DNA of 64,000 nucleotides from positions 39,484,771-39,548,770 of the forward strand of contig NC_134705.1 of the NCBI RefSeq assembly GCF_043290135.1. The letters are read 5' to 3'. The notes under the pieces were generated by a model. The model had not been told where the DNA came from, did no database searches, and worked only from the letters and a program-made list of their open reading frames with translations. This stretch comes from Rhipicephalus microplus. Its lineage: Eukaryota > Arthropoda > Arachnida > Ixodida > Ixodidae. Of the stretch, positions 30,434 to 41,589 are shown piece after piece. Position numbers and translations under genes: made by a program. The stretch's first letter is position 1. Each line of letters opens with the position of its first letter.

Positions 30434-30658
30434 GATAGATATGTGAGGATTAACGTCCCAAAACCACCATTTGAGAGACGCCGTAGGGTAGGGCTCCAAA
30501 ATTTTTGACTACCTGGAGTTCTTGCACTCAAATATGAGCGCTTCAGCCTGCAACATTTCCGCTTTCATTGGAAATGCCACCGCCGAAGCCGGGATTTGAT
30601 CCCGTGACCTGCGGGTCAGCAGCCGAGTACCTTAGCCACTAGAGCACCGTGGTGGGGG
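30434..30658 (-). mobile_element. tRNA-derived SINE (family 2), copy 1
   Basis: The minus strand begins with a tRNA-like head (TCTAGTGGCTAAGGTACTC as A-box region, GGGATCAAATCCC as B-box region). A body follows and ends near GATTAACGTCCC. It is the same family as copies near 49.1, 51.4, 56.8 and 62.1 kb. The flanks GATGACCTCAGAT and GATGATTTGAGAT look like a decayed target duplication. I recall a comparable tick SINE called Ruka; identity is not verified. Confidence 0.8.
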
Positions 30659-30659
30659 G

Positions 30660-30960
30660 ATGATTTGAGATGGATGGCGCTCACACACAGAGGGCGACGG
30701 ACCAAGAACAGGATGGCAGGATACCCAAATGAAACTTCTATGAAATTAAAGACAATCTGAAAAATTTGTTTAGAGATAAAACTGCGAATAAACAAAATTG
30801 GTTCTTGAGCAAGCGGTCAAAGCGTCTCTTGTTTCTCACAGACATAGCTACAAATTATAAACAAAAGATCTGAAAAGGTTAGGGTTCACTGTCACGGTAA
30901 TGTTTTAGTTGAATTGAAGCAGTCAAACACACTGGAGCATATATCCCTGTCGCAGTAATC
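30660..30960. other. No recognised feature
   Basis: AT-rich sequence between the SINE and the 3' end of the I-type LINE; possibly the rest of the BEL-like LTR. Confidence 0.35.
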
Positions 30961-30989
30961 AAATGAAGTGCCGCCAAGTGTTAAAAGTA

Positions 30990-31733
30990 CTAGTCTATTT
31001 ACTTGCATTCCTAAGTTCTATAATGGGGCTTCTAAAAATCTTTTTCTCTGATAAGAGTAACGACAACAGAATAAAAAGGAATGTTCAATTGTTTCAATTT
31101 TGTTGCATACAATGCACCGCAGTGACGCCTTGAGTCGAGCTCTGTTAAGGTAATAATTTAGTTGTAGAACTATGCAACGCAATCTGGTCTAAGTAACTTC
31201 TAATTGGCGAGATTCACACTAGTGTTTTTTCCAGCAATACTTTAAATGCTCGAAATCTTTAAATTTATCCAAGTTACCTGTTCCCCATTGCGCACAAGCA
31301 TTTCGGAACCTTAGCGCTGTCACGTAAGCCGTATCTGGCAAAACTGGGTTGAACGGCCAATTCAGGGGTACTGCTGCTAAAGATTTCGCCATTTCATTTT
31401 AAATAAAATCCGTGGTGGCCTGGTATTCATAGCAAATGCTGTTTTTGTACATTTTTTTGCAATAAATGACGAAACGTATTCATCAGATCTGCATTTGCTA
31501 ACGCATATAGTGCATTACAAACTGATGATGAATCTGCAATGATCACTGCTGATGATTCGCATGAGGGCAATTCGCGTAGACCAAGACAATAGGCAATAAT
31601 TTTGCGATGAATACTGGGCTATATTCAGGTAGTCGGATTGAAAAGGACCAGTCAAGAGAATAAGAGAGATGCCAACCCCACCCTTTTCTTTCGACACAGA
31701 TGCATCAATCGCAATGATATTACTTATCCCCAG
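30990..31733 (-). pseudogene. I-type LINE (a) RNase H and C-terminal zinc finger
   Basis: The RNase H start reads IIAIDASVSKEKGGVGIS (31733-31650). Its end has NEMAKSLAAVPLNWPFNPVL with the conserved NE-AD-like position. The C terminus then gives RCIVCNKIETIEHSFLFC, a CCHC-type finger characteristic of this LINE group. Frames change at least twice and include a TAA before NEMAKS. Confidence 0.7.
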
Positions 31734-31922
31734 TGTATCATATCTGATGAAAGCACATGTGCTATCTACATGCATGATTGCCTCGTGCGTACTCCTGGCC
31801 CTCACCTTTTCTTACCCTTTCCACCTTCGACTATAACTACCAACGCAGATTAAACGATGGGGTTCACTTGTTTCTCGACAACCCAGCTGTCCAGTCTGTT
31901 CATTCCACACGCAAATGAAACA
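31734..31922 (+). repeat. Mag-like Gypsy 5' LTR
   Basis: 189 bp, begins TGTATCATATC and ends GAAACA. The AATAAA of the 3' LTR is ATTAAA here. Confidence 0.92.
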
Positions 31923-31956
31923 TGATGTCAGTAGTGGGCAACGCATAAGCAACGAC

Positions 31957-32680
31957 ATGGATCACCTGAGGCCGCCTGAACCACTACGTTTGACAGCTGA
32001 AAGAGGAAGAAACTGGACGCGGTTTCGTCAGCAGTTAGAACTTTTTCTGCAAGCGACGGCGTGCCAAGCTAATCCGAGGTCGGAAGCAGCGAAAACGACC
32101 CTTCTCCTCAGCGTTGCGGGGGAGGAAGCCTTGGACATTTTCAACAATTTTGTGTTCAGCGGAGAAGAAAACAAGGAGCATTTAAGCACCGTAATTGCCA
32201 AATTCGATGATTACTGCCTGGAGCAGCAAAATTAAATACACGAGCAATACGTGTTCCGTTCCCGCTGTCAAGGTGAGGTGGAGCCCTTTGAGCAGTTTCT
32301 ACGCGAGCTTGAAAAACAAGTGGAGCACTGCAACTTCGGGACCATGGCGGATGACATGGTTCGATACCAAATTGTTTTTCGAACAAACTCGCCAAGGCTT
32401 CGAGAAAAGCTGGTCAGGGACAAAAACTTGACCTTGGAAAAAGTAATCATCCTTTGCAAGGCAGCGGAAACATCAGCTCATCAAAATGAATTTTGACAGA
32501 AAACAAAAGAAGAACTCGATATGAACGCTGTCACAGCCAGTAAGAGCACCCCTAAAGGGTCAGGGAACGACCTATAATGCAATCGTTGCAACCGAAGGCA
32601 TGCCTACAGATGCTGCCCGGCATACGGAAAAGTATGTTACTCGTATAATGGCCACAACCACTTCGCGTCTTGTTGCAGTG
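31957..32680 (+). pseudogene. Mag-like Gypsy gag with zinc knuckles
   Basis: The likely start is the ATG at 31957, after the LTR and primer region; an earlier in-frame ATG (31915) overlaps the LTR end. One frame runs through the whole gag but is cut by TAA (32233), TGA (32494) and TAA (32575). The capsid part contains FRQQLELFLQATACQ and VEPFEQFLRELEKQVEHCNF. Two knuckles follow at 32578-32676: CNRCNRRHAYRC is complete, while the second (CYSYNGHNHFASC) has Tyr in place of a zinc-binding Cys. It builds the particle and binds element RNA in intact relatives. Confidence 0.85.
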
Positions 32681-32691
32681 AGAGAGAGCGC

Positions 32692-33457
32692 GTGTATCAA
32701 GCGCAACATCAGAGCGACGACTTCGAAGTACTGACTGTCGCCAGCAGCTGCGCAAGCAGAAAACGTGACTGGAGTGTGAACGCATGCATTGGCGGCAAGT
32801 ACATCCCCTTTAAGGTGGACACAGGATCGCAGGCCAATGTTCTGCCACTTTCAATGTTTCGCAAGCTCAAGACGACAACCCTGATGTTCAGTAACGCAGT
32901 TCTGAGATCATATGGTGGCAACACGATCACGCACATGGGCAAGTTTTCAGCGCTTATCGAGATTGGTGGTCGAAAGGCGTGCGCAGAATTTTTCGTAGTA
33001 AAGAACGACCACAGCACTATCTTAAAATTGAACACCAGCAAAAAGCCTGGAATCGTACAGCGGGCTGTTGACAGCGTGACGAAGAATGACACCGAAAAAA
33101 TTTTTAAGGCGTTTCCACGTCTTTTCCACGGAACAGGATGCGCCCCACGTGAATACAAGATTAAGCTGCACAGCGATGCCGTGCCAGTCGTCCAACCAGC
33201 TCGGAGGGTTCCCCTGTCCCTGCGTGAGCATCTACGTACTGAACTGGACAGAATGGAAAAGGAGGGCATCATCCAGAAGGTCAGCAGCCCTACAGATTGG
33301 GTAAGCCCCCTTGTCATTGTACAAAAGAAAGACGGCAAATTGCGGGTTTGCATGGACCCTAGACGCATCAACAAAAACATCAAGAGGGAACACTACCAAA
33401 TGCCGCGCCGAGAGGATATTGAAGCAGACTTGGCAGGCGCGAAGTTCTTTTCGCGGT
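32692..33457 (+). pseudogene. Mag-like Gypsy protease and RT N terminus
   Basis: Same frame as gag, open for 266 codons. Retropepsin site FKVDTGSQANV (DTG at residues 43-45). The linker to RT follows, then SSPTDWVSPLVIVQKKDGKL (RT fingers) and REDIEADLAGAKFFSRL. Just after FSRL (about 33457) a one-base deletion moves the correct frame by -1; the remaining 12 codons before the stop are out of frame. Confidence 0.88.
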
Positions 33458-34664
33458 TGACGCAAATGCGGGATTTCATCAAATCGCATTAGACGAACAA
33501 TCGTCGAAAATATGCACATTCGCGACGCCTTTCGACAGGTATCGCTTTCTTCGTATACCGTTCGGTATAGCTTCGGCGGGCGAAGTGTTTCAGAAGGCCC
33601 TTAACGAGGTTTTTGATGGTCTTGCCGGTGTACGCGTATACGTAGACGATGTGTTAATTTGTGGAAGGACCAGGGCTGAGCATGATGAGAGGCTGCGCAG
33701 AGCATTAGAAACAGCTCAAAAAGCAGGCCTAACCTTCAATGCATTCAAATGTCGCTTCGGCCAACAACAAGTGGTATTTTTGGGTGACATCATTAGCGAC
33801 AAGGGTATTAGGCCGAATCTTGGTCTTGTTGACGGTCTTTTGAAAATGCCAAGATCTCAGGACAAATTGACTGTCCAAAGGCTACTGGGAGTAGTTAACT
33901 ACTTCAGCAAGTACCTACCAGCTCTCTCACAGCGTACATCTACTTTACGTTCTCTCATGAAACATGGTGCCATCTTTGATTGGACACCAAACCACGAAAG
34001 CGAATGGCAGGCTATATGCCGGGATTTAAGTAATGCCCCAGTGCTTGCTATATTTGATCCAAATCGGGAGACAAAGGTAACTGCAGATGCCTCTCAAAGT
34101 GGGGTCGGTGCGGCCCTTCTGCAACGTCATGGAGACTGCTGGCAGCCGGTAGCCTATGCGTCGAGAGCTTTAACAGAATCAGAGCAAAGATATTCACAGA
34201 TTGAAAAAGAGGCTTTGGCTGCAGTTTTTGGTTGTGAAAAATTCAATCACTTTGTTTATGGCCGCACCATCACCCTCGAGAGTGATCACAGTCCGCTGAT
34301 AGACATATCAAAGAAAGGCATAAGCGATATGCCACCCAGAGTCCAACAATTTTTCTTCAGACTAATGAAATATGATTACACGCTGACGTACATTCCTGGT
34401 AAACAGATGGCCCTTGCTGATATGTTGTCCCGATCACCTTTTCCTGGAATCAAGGGAGCTGCAGGCACGAGTGACGTCGAGATCCACGCCGTCATGGTCG
34501 TATCAGTACTCGTAAGTGAAACGACAGCTAGAAAACTTGCACAGGAAACAGCTCTCGATCCATATCTTGGCACAGTGCTAAGAAAGCTTGCCAAGGGAGA
34601 GCCGGTCGATGGCCCCCTGAAACCGGTGGCCGCCGAGCTATCCGTAGAAACGGCATACTACTGA
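33458..34664 (+). pseudogene. Mag-like Gypsy RT palm, connection and RNase H
   Basis: The RT frame resumes right after the deletion and runs open to 34664. The catalytic YVDD is at 33639-33650. KCRFGQQQVVFLGDIIS and YFSKYLPALSQRTSTLRSLM are thumb and connection. RNase H starts with KVTADASQSGVGAALLQ and ends with LESDHSPLIDI and KQMALADMLSRSP. All key acidic residues appear present. It ends in the linker before integrase, where the frame is lost at about 34660. Confidence 0.88.
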
Positions 34665-34742
34665 AAGGCACTAAAGTGGTGATACTGACAAGCATGTGTA
34701 GCGACATGTTGAAACGGGTCCACGCAGGCCATCTCGGCCTGG

Positions 34743-35879
34743 GTGAAGTGTAAAGCTAGAGCAAGACAAATGGTTTACTGGCCGAATATAAACTCGGAAA
34801 TTCAGTCCTTGATCGAAAGATGTCCAACTTGCAAGACATACACTTATAAGCAGCCATCAGAGCCTTTAATAATGCAACCAACGCCCACTCAGCCATGGTA
34901 CCGTATTGGTGTCGATCTCTTTCAGTACTCGGGAAGACATTATTTGTGCGCCTATGACTTGATGCCCAATTTCCCTGAGGTGGAGCTACTGCCCGATACA
35001 ATAGCCAGTACTGTCATTGATAGACTGAGTGCAGTATTTTCAAGGTATGGCATACCAGCCGAGGTTTGTACTGATAATAGCCCACAGTTTAGCAGCCAAG
35101 AGTTCACTAATTTCACAAAGCATTACGACTTTAAGCATGTGAAATCAAGCCCGCAGTACCCGCAATCGAACGGGCTCGCAGAAAAGGGTGTACAGGTTGT
35201 AAAACGCATCCTAAAGAAAACAAAAGCTGCAGGAGAGTGTTTCTGGCTGGGCTTGTTGAAATACAGGGCGAGTCCTGTTGAAGATGGCCGGTCTTCGAGC
35301 GAACTCTTGCGAGGAAGGCGGCTGCGCACACCATTGCCGGACTTCAATTCAGTGTCAGCAACGCTCGTCAAGAAACACCGGCATAGAAGTAATCATAGGT
35401 GCACCCTACCAGGCCTCTGCGACAATGACGTGGTTCGCTTGAATGGGACACCATAGGCAACGAAAGCTAAAGTGGTCGGATCAGCCGGCCCACGGTCCTT
35501 CTACGTACGCACAGAGAACAACACCATGCTGAGGCGCAACCGTGGGCACCTTCTGGTGACGAAGGAACCACATAGTGTTGGTTCATCAGATGACGAAGAT
35601 CGTGCCAACAACCACATCCCATTTCAAGGTGAGGCGTCGTCGACCACCGCAGCTTCACCCGCGGAAGCTCAGCAGCCGTCGCCTCAACCACTGAGACGCA
35701 GTCGACGACAGACGCGGCTGCCAGATCGTCTGGGTTATGGCCAGCAGTTCCAGCAGACAAGCCAGCGGCATAATTTCGTCAATTGTTTTGAAGGAGGATG
35801 TATCATATCTGATGAAAGCACATGTGCTATCTACATGCATGATTGCTTCGTGCGTACTCCTGGCCCTCACCTTTTCTAA
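34743..35879 (+). pseudogene. Mag-like Gypsy integrase
   Basis: The zinc head straddles the frame break: its HH part is near 34715-34735, and the CC pair is in ERCPTCKTYT at 34810-34835. The core has Asp58 (GVDLFQY), Asp111 (VCTDNSPQF) and Glu147 (GLAEKGVQ) in frame numbering, a textbook DD35E spacing. A TAG at 35454-35456 interrupts the C-terminal domain, which continues in the same frame (RSFYVRTENNTMLRRNRGHL). A Ser/Pro-rich tail runs into the 3' LTR. Confidence 0.88.
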
Positions 35880-35987
35880 CCCTTTCCACCTTCGACTATA
35901 ACTACCAACGCAGAATAAACGGTGGGGTTTACTTGTTTCTCGACAACCCAGCTGCCCAGTCTGTTCATTTCACACGCGAATGAAACA
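35799..35987 (+). repeat. Mag-like Gypsy 3' LTR
   Basis: 189 bp, preceded by the polypurine tract. Contains AATAAA near 35913. Confidence 0.92.
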
Positions 35988-35989
35988 TC

Positions 35990-37474
35990 CAGGTACGCTA
36001 AATAATCTTCTAACTAGTCCTTTAAGTACCTATGTGCCAATTGTTTTGCGTTGCGAGGAAATATGTCATCAAATTGTAGGCTAAGCATTGACTTTAGGTT
36101 GTATATTGGGTCATTATGTTTATTTTTACACTCAGTCAGCATAGCATCGCTTGTGCGAATATGTTCGGCGGGGTGTGTAGTCACGACCATTGTGCTTCAA
36201 AGAATAAGGTTCGTTCTTCAATAAAAACGTAAAATGAGCATCTTTGGTGCGAACTGTATATCTTCAAGATTCCTTGCATAGCAAGAATTTGAAACCTATT
36301 TACCAGAGAGCGTAGGCGAACTTCCATATATAACACGCTATTTGCAAGAAACTCACGGAGACCCAGACACAAGCGCAACGCTTCTCTTTGCAGCAGTACT
36401 AGAGGTCTCACTTTATCGGCTGCACAGCCAGAAAACAATACATTCGAATTCCATAATAGGCCCCACATAAGGTTTATGTATGTATAGTAGCACATCTTCT
36501 ATTTTATCCGCTTTACGGTTCGCAGCTTCCGTAGCCACCCCATGGCGCGTGCTACCTGAGAGTACGCATCATCAATGTGGCTTCTCCAATTTATTATATC
36601 ATCATATAAGATGCCCGAATATTTAGGCAATTTGCCTTCGAAATGAGCTCATTTTACTATACGATAACAAGATGCTGATAGTCTGCAGAAAAAAAGAATG
36701 CAAGAAACGCACTTTTTTACGTTTAGCGTCATATGAATATTTTGGAGCCACCCTTCTATCGTATTGAGTTAATTTTGTAGACTCTAGTATAGGCATTGAA
36801 GATCGGTATAAGTTGCGAAGAAAGCAATATTGTCCGTGTACACATATGACTGAATATCTTTAGTTGATGGAATGTAGCCTAAGAAGATGTTAAATAAAAC
36901 TGGTGACAGGACAGCGCCCTACGGTACGCCACGTGTCTGCTTATATCTATTCGATGAGTACCCATCTTTAAACCAGTAATATTCCCTCCCTCTTAAAAAC
37001 TTCGAAACCCACGTACTGATGTAGTTGGGAAAGCGGTGACATTCCATCTGCTTTATTAGAATTGAATGCTCAACCTTATCGTACGCTTTAGCCAAATCTA
37101 GAAGAACTAATGAACCGCATTTGCGCCGACGCCGATCGAGTTCTATTCGGCTCTCTAAATCAACATGTGTACATCATGTTCAGCAACGAGATCTAAAAAC
37201 AATTTGACTGTGGTTTCTATATTGCATCATTATCAACATACTTCATAACCCGAGAATTCCAAACTATTTCAGGTAGCTTAACCATAAATATTGTGAGTGA
37301 TATTGGCCTTGCATTGTCCAAGACAAATCCTGTTTCCTGCTTTTTATGAAGTGGAATCATTTTAGGCAGCTTCCGTTCCGCGGGTACACCAGTTTCTGTT
37401 AAAGAAAAATTCAACCGATTAAATACTTCAGTTGAAATATTCTTGAATATTACTTTTATCATTGCATTGGTCAC
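35990..37474 (-). pseudogene. I-type LINE (a) reverse transcriptase
   Basis: RT fingers are at 37217-37474 (KLPKMIPLHKKQETGF, then DNARPISLTIFMVKLPE). Around 36800-36940 come GVP-stop-GAVLSPVLFN and YVYTDNIAFF, where the usual YADD is YTDN. The thumb and C-terminal frame is 36181-36495 (LLQREALRLCLGLREFLANS). Stops and frameshifts are numerous. The altered catalytic box alone would inactivate it. Confidence 0.7.
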
Positions 37475-38199
37475 GCCCTCTGGTCCAAGTGCTGAAAGAG
37501 AAAAGTGCTTTACTATCTCTGCCTGTTCATATAATGTAATATTCTCAAAATCCTCAAATTCTCAAATTTCTCAATATTCTCAAATTTGCAGTGGTATAGT
37601 TCACATAAATCTATCTTGGAACCCTTTCGCAATATTTTTTACTATATCAGATAGTTCACAGAGAGAAAGAACGGAAGAGCCAATATTTTCCGCGAGTGGT
37701 CACATCTTTCAAGATCCTAAAAATCTATAGTGCGCTTTTTACTTTTAGTCTTAGAAAGAAAACCAAATCGTTTCATATTCTAACCATTTTTGCTGTACTT
37801 ATTGCGCGTATTAATTCTGCTACTGTGGATTTATAATGCCACGAATTTTGTGGACATTGGTCGAGCAGCAGTTGTTTCTATGCAGCTTTACATTTTCTAT
37901 AGCTCTTCAAGCACTCTTTAGTCCACCATGGGCTAAAATAACCTCGTGTGGCCGAATTTATTTAAAATTTGCATCTTTCACTGATATTTTTACACTGCAC
38001 AGGCACTCGATGATAGCCCTTACGTCTTCTTGCAGGTCCTTGCGGTGAATAAATGGCATTTAGGTCTTTTTTAAAATTTTTTATACTTAAGAAATGAGCC
38101 AGCCTTTTCAACGACAAGTATTCTGAGAAAGTTAAGGACAAAACTAATAGGGAATTGGTCACTGTTAATAGCACAGTCTAAAGTTGGGCACGAAAATGT

Positions 38200-38650
38200 A
38201 TTTAGAAATGAACTTGAAATCGTCAAGTCTATTACATATTTAGAGAGACCCCGGACAAAAGTAGCAGCGTGCGAAGTTAAAGAAGATAAATGTTTGTCAA
38301 TAGCTCATTTCCACAAGCGTTTCCCTTTAAATCTGTTTTTAAATCCCAAGCTACATGATGTGAATTGAAGTCGTCAGTAATTATTATATCCTTTCTGCAG
38401 GCAGATACCAAGTCGTCCAAACTTTGCGTGTCTTGCACTCCGGCCGGGAAATATGCATTTACAAACGAAGAGGCACAACCAACTGGTAATAATATATATA
38501 TATACTGACAAAATTTCACAATCTGGAGACATACCCCGATAAGAAATTTCAGCTTTCTGACTAAACATAGTTGCTATCAAGACAACAAGTCCACCACATC
38601 TACTGGGTCAGTCCAAACGAAATAGTCGATATTTTTAGATAAAACTTCTG
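38200..38650 (-). pseudogene. I-type LINE (a) endonuclease remnant
   Basis: The minus strand reads SPGIIALQKTWPEVLSKNID (about 38690-38630) and IIITDDFNSHHVAWDLKTD (38277-38519). These are the QETW-like and GDFNxHH-like motifs of the apurinic endonuclease that nicks target DNA. The first catalytic Glu is Lys here. ORF1 is not found next to it. Confidence 0.65.
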
Positions 38651-39006
38651 GCCAGGTTTTTTGCAGTGCTATAATACCCGGGGAAAGTAGTGAAGAAAGG
38701 TATGATGTCTGTGGCTTCAAAAACAATTGATATGCAATTTAACTATAATATAGTAAGCAAACCTGTTTTGATGACAGAATCGTAGCATAAAGTGCTTGGT
38801 TCAAAATGTTGTTTCGCAAAAAGTCTTTCTTAGACAGGTTCTCAAAGATTTTTTTGGAAAAATACTTCTTGGTTTCGAATTACCCGATGAACTTTTTGAT
38901 GGGGGAGATCGGGTTAACTTCAGAGCCTTATGAGAGTCCATCCTTAAAATGTATGCGCAGGCGAACAAGGACAAAGAAAGGAATACAAACTGGCGCAAAA
39001 CTATTG

Positions 39007-39092
39007 AAACTCAAGAGACAGCGAAATTGAAACTATGAAACTCAAGAGACAGCGAAATTGAAACTATGAAACTCAAGAGACAGCGAAATTGG
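39007..39092 (+). repeat. 31-bp tandem repeat, ~2.8 units
   Basis: GAAACTCAAGAGACAGCGAA... is repeated in tandem at the left end of the foldback. It corresponds to the terminal part of the foldback arm. Confidence 0.9.
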
Positions 39093-39608
39093 GCGTGTTG
39101 GTATAACCTGATAAAGAGTGCTTACCAGCGTAGACGACAGGGCAGGAGGGGACAGGAGAAGAGACGAGACAGAGCGCTGAACGACAACATGAGGCTGGAG
39201 CGAAGAATTCAAAAAAGGGCCCGTAGTCAGAGTGCTGAACGACAACATGAGGCTGGAGCGAAGACGTCAGGAAAGGGCCCGTTGTATACAACGGGTCCTT
39301 TCCTGGCTACTTCTCTCCAGCCTCACGTTGTTGTTTAGCGCTCTGTCTCCTCTCTTCTCCTGTCCCCTCCTGCCCTGTCGTTTGCGCTGGCAGCACTCTA
39401 TCATGTTATACCAACAAGCCCAATGCTACTGTCTCTTGAGTTTCATTTCTAATACAACGGGCCCTTTCCTGCCGTCTTCGCTCCAGCATCATGTCGTCGT
39501 TCAGCGCTCTGTCTCGTCTCTTCTTCTGCCCCTCCTACCCTATTGTTTGCGCTTATAAGCACTCTTTATCATGGTATACCAGCACGCCCAATCCTACTGT
39601 CTCTTGAC
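39066..39608. repeat. Three-armed foldback repeat
   Basis: A ~160-bp unit occurs once in reverse (39066-39228, plus a partial reverse copy 39229-39290) and twice forward (about 39288-39444 and 39452-39607). The centre is a palindrome, CCCGTTGTATACAACGGG. The unit runs from ACGGGCCCTTTCCTG to CTGTCTCTTGAGTTTCAT. Arm length and identity allow a very long hairpin. No coding frame of its own. Confidence 0.85.
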
Positions 39609-39726
39609 TCTATGGTGGTTTGGGAGAAAGTGGCTCTACATTTAAGATCAGTGGTCATGCCTTAATTTCTGAAGGTCGAACTGTTCCCAAAAAGGTCACT
39701 ATCACTGACTCCATTGGAGATTTTCT

Positions 39727-40077
39727 CTAGTCACTTGCACGGGTGAACATGTACACTAACATTACACTCGCCGCCGAAAACAAATCCAGTGCTTCTGCAA
39801 GTGTCAGGAATTTGTCTAACCGTGGACATCCGTTGGAGCATGGGAGGTGTGCTGGACTAAATGGGCTCATCGGATGCGCTGCAAACTCGGAACATTTCAG
39901 AAGCTGCCGAATGCCTTCCTGATCTGCGCAACAGCAAAGGATGCCTCCGCGATGAAACTGACGAGTCTTGCTGATCTTTTCGAAGTGTGAAGTGGCTTTT
40001 TCAAGCTCCGATTGAATCAACTTTGGACTCTTCATCAGGATAATGCCCCCATTTGTAGGTACCATGGCCACACGCAC
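39727..40077 (-). pseudogene. LINE ORF1-like fragment (tentative)
   Basis: A 116-codon minus frame reads KATSHFEKISKTRQFHRGG, ADQEGIRQLLKCSEFAAHPM, then LDKFLTLAEALDLFSAASVM. This order recalls the RNA-recognition-like part of LINE ORF1 proteins, where small globular repeats bind element RNA. It could belong to an I-type element. I have no stronger handle, and no ORF2 adjoins it. Confidence 0.35.
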
Positions 40078-40633
40078 ACTGCTCGCCTTACTGCGTAATA
40101 AATAGTTAATCGGCCAATCCTTGTCCAGATTGGAAGCTAACCGAGGGGAATGCCCTTAACTAGAAAATTAAAATGAGATCGAGACCGATTGACTCGCTTC
40201 AGCTGAGAAAGATCAATACAGCTAACGAAAATAACAAACTATCAAGGAGCAAAAGAGATACTGCCGCCCAATCTTAAGCCCGGGCATCTTCTTCACAGTC
40301 GAGCTTCTTCACAGCCAGGAAACGACGCACTGGATGAGCTGGGTGAGCAACGTTCGACTGCGAAGGCAACGTCCTTCCTCGTCATCTACATAATTTGCAA
40401 CATCATTCAGCCCAGATCCGGAAGTGCGTTGCGTAGTTATCGTGATAGGCATGTTTTCGCCTTTCCCGTCTTCTTGGGGTTTAACAAAATCAGTTCTTGT
40501 GTGAACTTGATCCACCTGTCTTCCACAAAGACATCTGGCATCTCTACAGTCTCTTCCTTGACTGACTTCACCCTACCAGTCTTACACTTTTCACCCTTGC
40601 CAAAGTTGCGGACGTAAACACCAGTTTCTTATG

Positions 40634-41570
40634 TCATGGTCCATACATCCAGTCACGCGATATTCCTGCAACCAATGGTGGAAAACAAGTGTCCAGACGA
40701 GATTGAACTTGATAACCAAAAAGAAGTTCCGAAGGTGACTTACCCGATGCCAAGGGTGTTCTCCAGTAATTAAAAAATAAACAGCAAAGACGATATTCAA
40801 GTCCGCCTGCATGGTTAATCTTCAGTTCCTCCTTCACAGTTTCAACAGCTCTCTCTTCCAGGCCATTTGACTGTGGGTGAAACCTGGCCGTGTGAAAGTG
40901 AGTTATTCTGTTTTTCTTCAAGAAATCGGTAAACACTTCACTGCTGAACTGCGTTTCATTATCTGAAAGTAGAGTGCGAGGAATGCCGAAGCTACTGAAG
41001 ATGCTGCGCAGGCTATTGATAGTTAAAGATGCGATCACCTACTTCAATTGTACGCCCTCACTGCAGTTACTTGCTGTGCGAATCTACAAGAACAAGTATT
41101 ATGTTTCCACCAATTAGCACCGCGAAATCTAGTTGTATTCTCGATCAGTTTTCCTGGCATGTAGGCCAGCTAATTCACAAGGCAGCTGCTGGCATTGGCC
41201 AATTCCGAATGCTGTTTGTACACCTAGCTGAGATTTGTTCGACGTCTTGGTACATGCAAGGCGACCAGACAGCATACCGAGCGGTTCACTTCATCTCCGA
41301 TGATTTTTATGCGTTTCTTGCAACATTCTATGGTGCGTGTTGCCAGGTATGACAGCCCTATGGCCCCTATAGGACAAATGGCGTGCCAGCGAAAGCTTGA
41401 GTCTGCGGTCGAAAAAGAATGCAATCTTCGTTGTAGTGCTTCGCGCTTGTAGGCGAGCCACTCCTTATGTACTGCACAACCTTGCCAAGCACGGGGTCAC
41501 TGTTACTGGCGGTTAGCGCCTGCGACACCTCTGCGGAGACCGCGCCCTCCTGGACACATGCAAGGGCCAA
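40634..41570 (-). pseudogene. Gypsy E linker and integrase
   Basis: The linker frame 41367-41570 has VSQALTASNSDPVLGKVVQY. The core starts with RIQLDFAVLIGGNIILVLVD (about 41150-41085, first Asp) and continues in the 134-codon frame 41038-40634: TLLSDNETQFSSEVF (second Asp) and QSNGLEERAVETVKEEL (Glu). So DDE residues persist in broken frames. The C-terminal tail extends below 40600. Confidence 0.75.
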
Positions 41571-41589
41571 AACATGGTCGCGTGAATAC

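Larger units (their letters stand above)
31734..35987 (+). mobile_element. Mag-like Ty3/Gypsy element, nearly complete
   Basis: Two 189-bp LTRs (31734-31922 and 35799-35987), TGT...ACA ends, a polypurine tract (AAGGAGGA, 35791-35798) and all domains in order: gag, protease, RT, RNase H, integrase. By eye the LTRs differ at about 8 of 189 positions. The flanks (CCCAG left, TCCAG right) look like a target duplication within the I-type LINE. Damage: three stops in gag, a one-base deletion in RT, a frame break before integrase and a stop near its end. Best-preserved element of the window. Confidence 0.92.
30960..38650 (-). mobile_element. I-type LINE (copy a), split by a Mag-like Gypsy
   Basis: Two blocks, 30960-31733 and 35988-38650, form one minus-strand non-LTR element of about 3.4 kb once the 4.25-kb insertion is removed. 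Order: endonuclease (38.6-38.2 kb), reverse transcriptase (37.5-36.2 kb), RNase H (31.73-31.3 kb), C-terminal zinc finger (31.1 kb). RNase H in a LINE points to the I clade or a relative. Many stops; a dead copy. Confidence 0.75.

Noticed and set aside
36520..37200. A host gene in the reverse transcriptase region of the LINE
   Set aside because: All protein similarity there is explained by the I-type LINE RT in broken frames.
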